Assembly: GCA_018061375.1 (NCBI GenBank)
Contig: JAGOUG010000038.1
Location: 1-7,920, forward strand
Source of the DNA: Candidatus Saccharimonadota bacterium
GTDB taxonomy: Bacteria > Patescibacteriota > Saccharimonadia > Saccharimonadales > UBA7683
Length of the DNA: 7,920 nt
Direction of reading: 5' to 3'
Shown: piece by piece, positions 5,048-7,920 of the stretch
Position numbering within the stretch: position 1 is the stretch's first letter
Layout of the letters: each line of letters starts with the position of its first letter
Position numbers and translations under genes: made by a program
Notes under the pieces: generated by a model
The model's input: only the letters and a program-made list of their open reading frames with translations
Databases searched by the model: none
Told to the model about the DNA's origin: nothing

Positions 5048-5076
5048 TTGACAAAGCATAGCTAAAGTGATAAAAT
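5048..5076 (+). promoter_or_regulatory. near-consensus leaderless promoter for the zinc-site protein
   Basis: TTGACA (5048-5053) and TAAAAT (5071-5076) are spaced by exactly 17 bp. Only 7 bases separate the -10 from ATG at 5084, which places the transcription start on or beside the A of the start codon. There is no Shine-Dalgarno. Strong constitutive expression of a leaderless message is expected. Confidence 0.8.
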
Positions 5077-5083
5077 TGCATTT

Positions 5084-5923
5084 ATGACAAGAATCAGTTG
5101 CTCACCAGAAGAGGTGGCCGCATGGCAGCATCTGCAAGACTTCAGTGAACCCGAAAGGGTGTCAGAAGAAATCCAGGATGTCGGTGGTTTTGAGTTCTTC
5201 GTAGCACCGCGCGGTGCTTTGCCGCGTTATAGTTTTGGAGGTTTTACGGAGTACGATACCGATGAGAAGGGCGAGCCGACAGCTTTTGTAACTATGTTGG
5301 TTAGTCAGGAACTTCCGGTCCACGTGCGCGGGTTTCTAGTAGCCCATCTCTTAAAGCATAAGTTACCAGAGGATGTTTATGACCCTCATATGTGCGTCAA
5401 TCATGATCGCTGGTTGCAACACGAAATCGCTGAACGCGAACCTTCACTTCTCCTGCCCTTCTTTGACGAAGCCAAACAGATGTATGAGTATGGTTTAATA
5501 CACAAACCGAGGCCCCGAACTACCCTTGAGCAAGTTGAGTTGACGCGTTACGAAAGAGCTCTAAGGAATTCAAAAACACGCGGCGGTCTAGTTATGGTGG
5601 CTGCCGAAACCCAGCTGCAACTGGCCGATCAAGGTATTGAAATGCCCGATGGTGAACTCGCATTGGTTGGCGAAAACTCGCAAGACGGTAGACGATGGTT
5701 TATTAAACTAGGCGTTGAGCGAGGTAAAAAAGGACATACCTGCAAAAACTGCTCGCATCATATAAGTAGAGGTAGCGAACGTATAACTACAGTAATTGAA
5801 ACGCTCCCCGCTGCAAATAAATACACTCATCATCATTACCACCCCGGCTGTTTTACATATATTGAACTCGCTCGATTTAATAGCCTAGAACAAGTCCCAA
5901 CCGAAGAGGTGCCTTTACACTAG
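5084..5923 (+). CDS. hypothetical protein with C-terminal CxxC...HxxC zinc site
   Basis: I do not recognise the full-length family of this 279-aa soluble protein; it has no signal peptide or membrane helix. The clearest element is C-terminal: HTCKNC (Cys220, Cys223), about 29 residues, then HYHPGC (His253, Cys256). This CxxC-x29-HxxC treble-clef-like site resembles the PARP-type/C2HC zinc fingers that bind nucleic acid or protein. The N-terminal ~140 residues look globular, with an aromatic/Gly-rich strand region (GGFEFFVAPRGALPRYSFGG) and a His-rich stretch (residues 80-140) including a QHEIAERE segment that faintly recalls zinc proteases; I do not claim protease function. A charged helix (148-165) links the halves. 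Transcription is expected from the leaderless promoter at 5048-5076, divergent from the surface-protein gene. The coding region is confident, the function open. Confidence 0.78.
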   Translation: MTRISCSPEEVAAWQHLQDFSEPERVSEEIQDVGGFEFFVAPRGALPRYSFGGFTEYDTDEKGEPTAFVTMLVSQELPVHVRGFLVAHLLKHKLPEDVYDPHMCVNHDRWLQHEIAEREPSLLLPFFDEAKQMYEYGLIHKPRPRTTLEQVELTRYERALRNSKTRGGLVMVAAETQLQLADQGIEMPDGELALVGENSQDGRRWFIKLGVERGKKGHTCKNCSHHISRGSERITTVIETLPAANKYTHHHYHPGCFTYIELARFNSLEQVPTEEVPLH

Positions 5924-5954
5924 TCGATAAGCTACTTGTATTTATAGTAATGAA

Positions 5955-5996
5955 TTACCAGGTAACTACGTTGAGTGAAGTTGTTTTTTGTTTTAG
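5955..5996 (+). terminator. possible weak terminator after the zinc-site gene
   Basis: TTACCAGGTAA (5955-5965) is a small perfect palindrome, and AACTAC (5964-5969) can pair with GTTGTT (5980-5985) with one mismatch. A strong T tract, GTTTTTTGTTTT (5983-5994), follows. The U-run is good but the stem is weak, so efficiency is doubtful. It lies in the 136-bp convergent gap between the plus-strand zinc-site gene and the minus-strand decarboxylase-like gene. Confidence 0.3.
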
Positions 5997-6059
5997 TCAG
6001 TTAACGCTGGGGCGTTGGCCGCCAGAACAGCTATAAGTAAGCCTGGCATTCTAAGCGAA

Positions 6060-6437
6060 TTATTTTCGGACAAGATAGTTAAGTGTTATAGATTCGGCCT
6101 CGAAAAATTCTTTAGCTTTATTGGCTACAACTTCGGGGTCAAAGTATTTGCACGAGAAAACGTCTAGGAATACGTTGTTAGTTAAGTTCACGAAGTGACC
6201 TGAAACAAGCGAGGTTTCGATCAGCTGAGTCATTGAGAATCCAGCTATTTCTTCACGTTCACCAAAGTGAACTACAGTACATTCACCGAAACGCTTAACC
6301 TCAATTATATCGCACAGTTCATAGACAAATTGTTTTATCTTCTCTTCGCTACGGATAGTTTGAGGGTTACAGCTATGTAGATCGATTGCTGCTGATATAC
6401 CCCAGGACTTGCCTTCTTCAAAAATTTGGTTATTCAT
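6060..6437 (-). CDS. speD: S-adenosylmethionine decarboxylase-like protein (pyruvoyl enzyme family)
   Basis: AdoMetDC makes decarboxylated SAM, the aminopropyl donor for spermidine; the bacterial proenzyme cuts itself at a Ser to create a pyruvoyl cofactor. This 125-aa protein has the family's usual length and layout: an N-terminal strand (WGISAAIDLHSC, 12-23), a helix, HFGE (57-60), then ETSLVSGH (74-81) and FLDVFSC (90-96). Ser76, His81 and Cys96 reproduce the spacing of Ser63, His68 and Cys83 in the characterised Thermotoga enzyme. An oddity is that the residue just before the Ser is Thr, with Glu one further back, where the classical processing site is Glu-Ser. FDPEVVANKAKEFFEAESI is the usual last helix. 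No spermidine synthase or arginine/ornithine decarboxylase is nearby. It begins 4 bases after the small membrane-protein gene stops, so it is probably co-transcribed. Divergent paralogue function is possible. Confidence 0.72.
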   Translation of the reverse strand: MNNQIFEEGKSWGISAAIDLHSCNPQTIRSEEKIKQFVYELCDIIEVKRFGECTVVHFGEREEIAGFSMTQLIETSLVSGHFVNLTNNVFLDVFSCKYFDPEVVANKAKEFFEAESITLNYLVRK

Positions 6438-6441
6438 CTTC

Positions 6442-6648
6442 TTAGTCTTGGAAACGATTCGGTACTAGGTATGCTACTAAAAGCGCAAGCGGGAAGAAGA
6501 AGATGCTAAAGATGAAAAAGAGTAGAAAGCTATGACCTTTTCTACCAGCTACTCGTGCGGGCCAGAAAGCTATTGCTATCCAGAAACATAAAACTATTAC
6601 TGACCATAACGTGTTAATTGTGTAACCGAGTAAAGTTGCTGCAAACAT
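6442..6648 (-). CDS. small two-helix membrane protein
   Basis: The 68-aa protein has two hydrophobic helices, about residues 11-29 (NTLWSVIVLCFWIAIAF) and 41-62 (FLLFFIFSIFFFPLALLVAYL). They are joined by a basic, Gly-containing loop (PARVAGRKGHS), which should face the cytoplasm and place both ends outside. The PAR-AxRKGHSF-FF-PLALLVA pattern is common in short uncharacterised actinobacterial and CPR membrane proteins; no function is established. The start ATG (6648-6646) follows AAAGGGAG on the minus strand, a good ribosome-binding site. It is first in a two-gene leftward unit with the AdoMetDC-like gene. Confidence 0.72.
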   Translation of the reverse strand: MFAATLLGYTINTLWSVIVLCFWIAIAFWPARVAGRKGHSFLLFFIFSIFFFPLALLVAYLVPNRFQD

Positions 6649-6674
6649 ATTTTCTCCCTTTAATTACTATTAGA

Positions 6675-6703
6675 ATTTTCCCACTGCTGCGACTGTAAGT
6701 CAA
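6675..6703 (-). promoter_or_regulatory. promoter for the membrane-protein/AdoMetDC-like pair
   Basis: Minus-strand TTGACT (6703-6698) lies 17 bp from GAAAAT (6680-6675). The leader to the ATG at 6648 is about 20-26 nt and carries the GGGAG ribosome-binding site. The -10 is weak, so confidence is moderate. Confidence 0.45.
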
Positions 6704-6735
6704 TGATCGTCTGGTACTTCCTTGTAGGACGGGTG

Positions 6736-6741
6736 TATAAT
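6736..6741 (+). promoter_or_regulatory. -10 box of the DUF6325 gene promoter
   Basis: A perfect TATAAT (6736-6741) sits 32 bases before the ATG at 6774. No convincing -35 is found at 16-18 bp; the region upstream is shared with the divergent promoter at 6675-6703. The leader contains AGGAGGTGA, a full Shine-Dalgarno. Confidence 0.6.
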
Positions 6742-6773
6742 ATAAGAGTAATAAAATAACCAGGAGGTGAAGT

Positions 6774-7181
6774 ATGAGAGGACCTATAGATTATATTGTC
6801 GTGGGCTTCGAAGATGCAAAATTTAACGGTAGTGTGCTGAGTTCGTTGGCAGAAGCAATTGACAGCGGGGTTATAGCGCTCGTAGATCTAGCGGTTGTGC
6901 ATCGTGATGAAGAAGGAACAGTTACGGCACTTAATATCGCGGATATGGGCGATGATTACATTGTTGAATTTGCACAAAAATATAAGTCAGATGATTCTTC
7001 GGTTGATGCAGATGATGTAAATGAAGTTGGCGAGCTACTAGAAGATGGCCAAGCGGCTGGGTTACTTGTAATAGAGCAGCTATGGGCTAAGCCTTTAAAG
7101 CAATCTCTTATAGACGCCAAAGGCTTTTTGATCGCAGAAGGTCGCATACATCCAGAAGCAGTTAATGAATTAGAAAAATAA
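6774..7181 (+). CDS. DUF6325 family protein
   Basis: The 135-aa acidic soluble protein opens with MRGPIDYIVVGFEDAKFNGS and continues with AIDSGVIALVDLAVVHRDEEG, the hallmark order of the DUF6325 family (GPIDYxVxGF, then a Gly-(I/V)-(I/R)-(A/V)-(L/I)-DL strand and a short charged turn). It ends with the family's LLVIEQLWAKPLKQSL segment (97-112) and a final helix with a conserved-looking GRIHPEAV. The fold resembles the DUF1269 group of alpha/beta sandwich proteins. No enzyme activity is known and no catalytic motif is visible. The start is set by AGGAGGTGA 6 bases upstream. It is the first gene of a rightward trio with SHOCT and DUF7144 proteins, an arrangement I associate with Actinobacteria, where stress or envelope roles are suspected. 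Confidence 0.82.
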   Translation: MRGPIDYIVVGFEDAKFNGSVLSSLAEAIDSGVIALVDLAVVHRDEEGTVTALNIADMGDDYIVEFAQKYKSDDSSVDADDVNEVGELLEDGQAAGLLVIEQLWAKPLKQSLIDAKGFLIAEGRIHPEAVNELEK

Positions 7182-7191
7182 GGAGATAATT

Positions 7192-7452
7192 ATGCCAGGA
7201 TTACTAAGAGGAGTAGCTAGAACAGCAGTAATTGCAGGAACAGCAACACACGTTTCAAATAATGTTAGTAGAAGACAAGCAAATAAATGGTCGCAGCAAG
7301 AAGCACAGGAACAACCGCAACAGGCGGCACCAGCTGAGCCTGCTCAGAATGATGAATACGCCGAACTTGAAAAGTTAGCACAACTTCGCGATCAGGGTAT
7401 TCTTACGCCTGAAGAATTTGAGGCTAAAAAGAAGCTTGTTTTGGGGATCTAA
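7192..7452 (+). CDS. SHOCT domain-containing protein
   Basis: The 86-aa protein has three parts. The N-terminal stretch, GLLRGVARTAVIAGTATHVS (3-22), is a small-residue amphipathic/hydrophobic helix with Arg. A low-complexity Gln/Ala/Pro/Glu linker follows (33-53). The C-terminal SHOCT domain reads DEYAELEKLAQLRDQGILTPEEFEAKKKLVL (54-84 region), with the invariant L-x-x-G-x-[IL]-T-x-x-E-F-x-x-K-K core. SHOCT domains are short oligomerisation or membrane-association helices found at protein ends. A good ribosome-binding site, AAGGAG, overlaps the stop of the DUF6325 gene, and the gap is 10 bp, so the two are surely co-transcribed. Confidence 0.87.
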   Translation: MPGLLRGVARTAVIAGTATHVSNNVSRRQANKWSQQEAQEQPQQAAPAEPAQNDEYAELEKLAQLRDQGILTPEEFEAKKKLVLGI

Positions 7453-7479
7453 TCACTCCAACAGTAGAAAAAAGTACTA

Positions 7480-7508
7480 TTGACAACAGTCTTGCCCGAG
7501 AGCAAAAT
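7480..7508 (+). promoter_or_regulatory. internal promoter for the DUF7144 gene
   Basis: TTGACA (7480-7485, perfect -35) and CAAAAT (7503-7508) are separated by exactly 17 bp within the 86-bp gap after the SHOCT gene. It would start a short leader holding AAAGGAGG before the ATG at 7539. The third gene may therefore have its own transcript besides read-through. Confidence 0.5.
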
Positions 7509-7538
7509 GTAGTCAGGTATTAATAAAGGAGGTTTCAG

Positions 7539-7920
7539 ATGGCAAAGCAAAATAGTTCAGACGGTTGGACAGGTTGGGTCGTATTCGCATCATTTATGAT
7601 GATTATGATCGGTTTCTTCCAGGCAATCGTTGGTTTGACTGCAATCGTAAAAGATCAATTTTTCGTTGCAACACCACAAGCATTAGTTTCTATTGACGTA
7701 TCAACATGGGGTTGGGTGCACCTAGCGCTTAGCATCCTAGTTATCCTTGCTGGTTATGCAGTTATGGATGGCAAAGTTTGGGGACGAACAGTTGGTGTGG
7801 TAATAGCACTAGCTAGCGCAGTTGCTACCTAGCATTCATTCCATATTACCCTGTCTGGTCAGTAATTGTGATTGCTGTAGATGTACTTGTAATCTACGCA
7901 CTTACAGTTCACGGTAGAGC
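7539..7920 (+). CDS. DUF7144 family four-helix membrane protein, frame broken by one missing base, 3' end beyond window
   Basis: The start at 7539 has AAAGGAGG 6 bases upstream. The first frame gives MAKQNSSDGWTGWVVFASFM, two hydrophobic helices and the family hallmark STWGWVHLALSILVILAGY, then a helix ending ALASAVAT and a stop at 7830-7832. One base of shift later the sequence continues LAFIPYYPVWSVIVIAVDVL and IYALTVHGR to the window edge, exactly the expected C-terminal part of DUF7144 (ANLAF-P-YP-WS...DVLVIYALTVHG). Restoring one A at 7827 (GCTAACCTAGCA) gives AVANLAFIP with no other change. The full protein is an integral membrane protein with four helices, unknown function, and partner of DUF6325 and SHOCT in this locus. 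The frameshift is either real or a consensus error; the intact downstream coding argues for error or very recent loss. Confidence 0.82.

Noticed and set aside
6003..6016. AACGC-TGGG-GCGTT hairpin as intrinsic terminator
   Set aside because: No T tract follows it on either strand; the T-run lies upstream on the plus strand.
6956..7147. 63-codon minus-strand frame rich in Ser
   Set aside because: Antisense shadow of the DUF6325 gene.
2960..7832. Programmed -1 ribosomal frameshifting at the three broken genes
   Set aside because: None of the junctions contains an X XXY YYZ slippery heptamer, and no common sequence or downstream stem is shared; a missing base is the simpler reading.
1..7920. 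CRISPR array, insertion sequence, rRNA or riboswitch
   Set aside because: No regularly spaced repeats, transposase motifs, rRNA signatures or long structured leaders were seen; most leaders are under 50 nt or absent.

Overview
The window looks like a chromosomal segment of a Patescibacteria/CPR bacterium, most likely Candidatus Saccharibacteria (TM7). This is inferred from several features: moderate-to-low GC, TGA used as a normal stop, many short or orphan genes, promoters that abut the start codon (leaderless mRNAs), a Gram-positive style surface protein with an LAxTG sorting signal, and a DUF6325 / SHOCT / DUF7144 gene trio otherwise familiar from Actinobacteria. No rRNA, CRISPR array, complete tRNA or transposase is visible.

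Region 1 (1-1843, minus strand) is a compact four-gene unit read leftward: a two-helix membrane protein, a degenerate response-regulator receiver lacking its phosphoacceptor Asp, an alpha/beta hydrolase, and a HAD-like phosphatase cut by the window edge. The last three are joined by 4-base stop/start overlaps. A 60-bp divergent spacer separates the unit from a minimal FtsK/HerA-like ATPase (1904-2527, plus strand). Both -10 boxes lie 6 nt from their ATGs, and a perfect inverted repeat sits at the centre of the spacer.

Region 2 (2528-3355) holds a hairpin, a 33-aa Trp-rich small ORF with a perfect Shine-Dalgarno, and a 40-nt sequence that reads as the 3' half of a tRNA-Arg(CCU). That fragment may mark the end of an integrated element lying to its left. 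Two small genes then converge and overlap at their 3' ends. Each is whole only if one missing base is restored.

Region 3 (3356-5923) contains a 529-aa secreted surface protein (minus strand), with a signal peptide, an autotransporter-passenger-like beta-solenoid and an LASTG sorting signal. Divergent to it is a 279-aa protein with a C-terminal CxxC...HxxC zinc site, driven by a near-consensus leaderless promoter.

Region 4 (6060-6648, minus strand) pairs a small membrane protein with an S-adenosylmethionine-decarboxylase-like protein that keeps the Ser/His/Cys spacing of the bacterial pyruvoyl enzyme.

Region 5 (6774-7920, plus strand) is the DUF6325 - SHOCT - DUF7144 cluster. The DUF7144 gene is also broken by one missing base and runs off the window.

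Three independent one-base losses in about 5 kb suggest either consensus-sequence errors or recent decay; read data would decide. The points most worth following up are the tRNA-Arg half-site as an integration boundary, the shared divergent leaderless promoter, the phospho-dead receiver operon, and the LAxTG-anchored autotransporter-like passenger.
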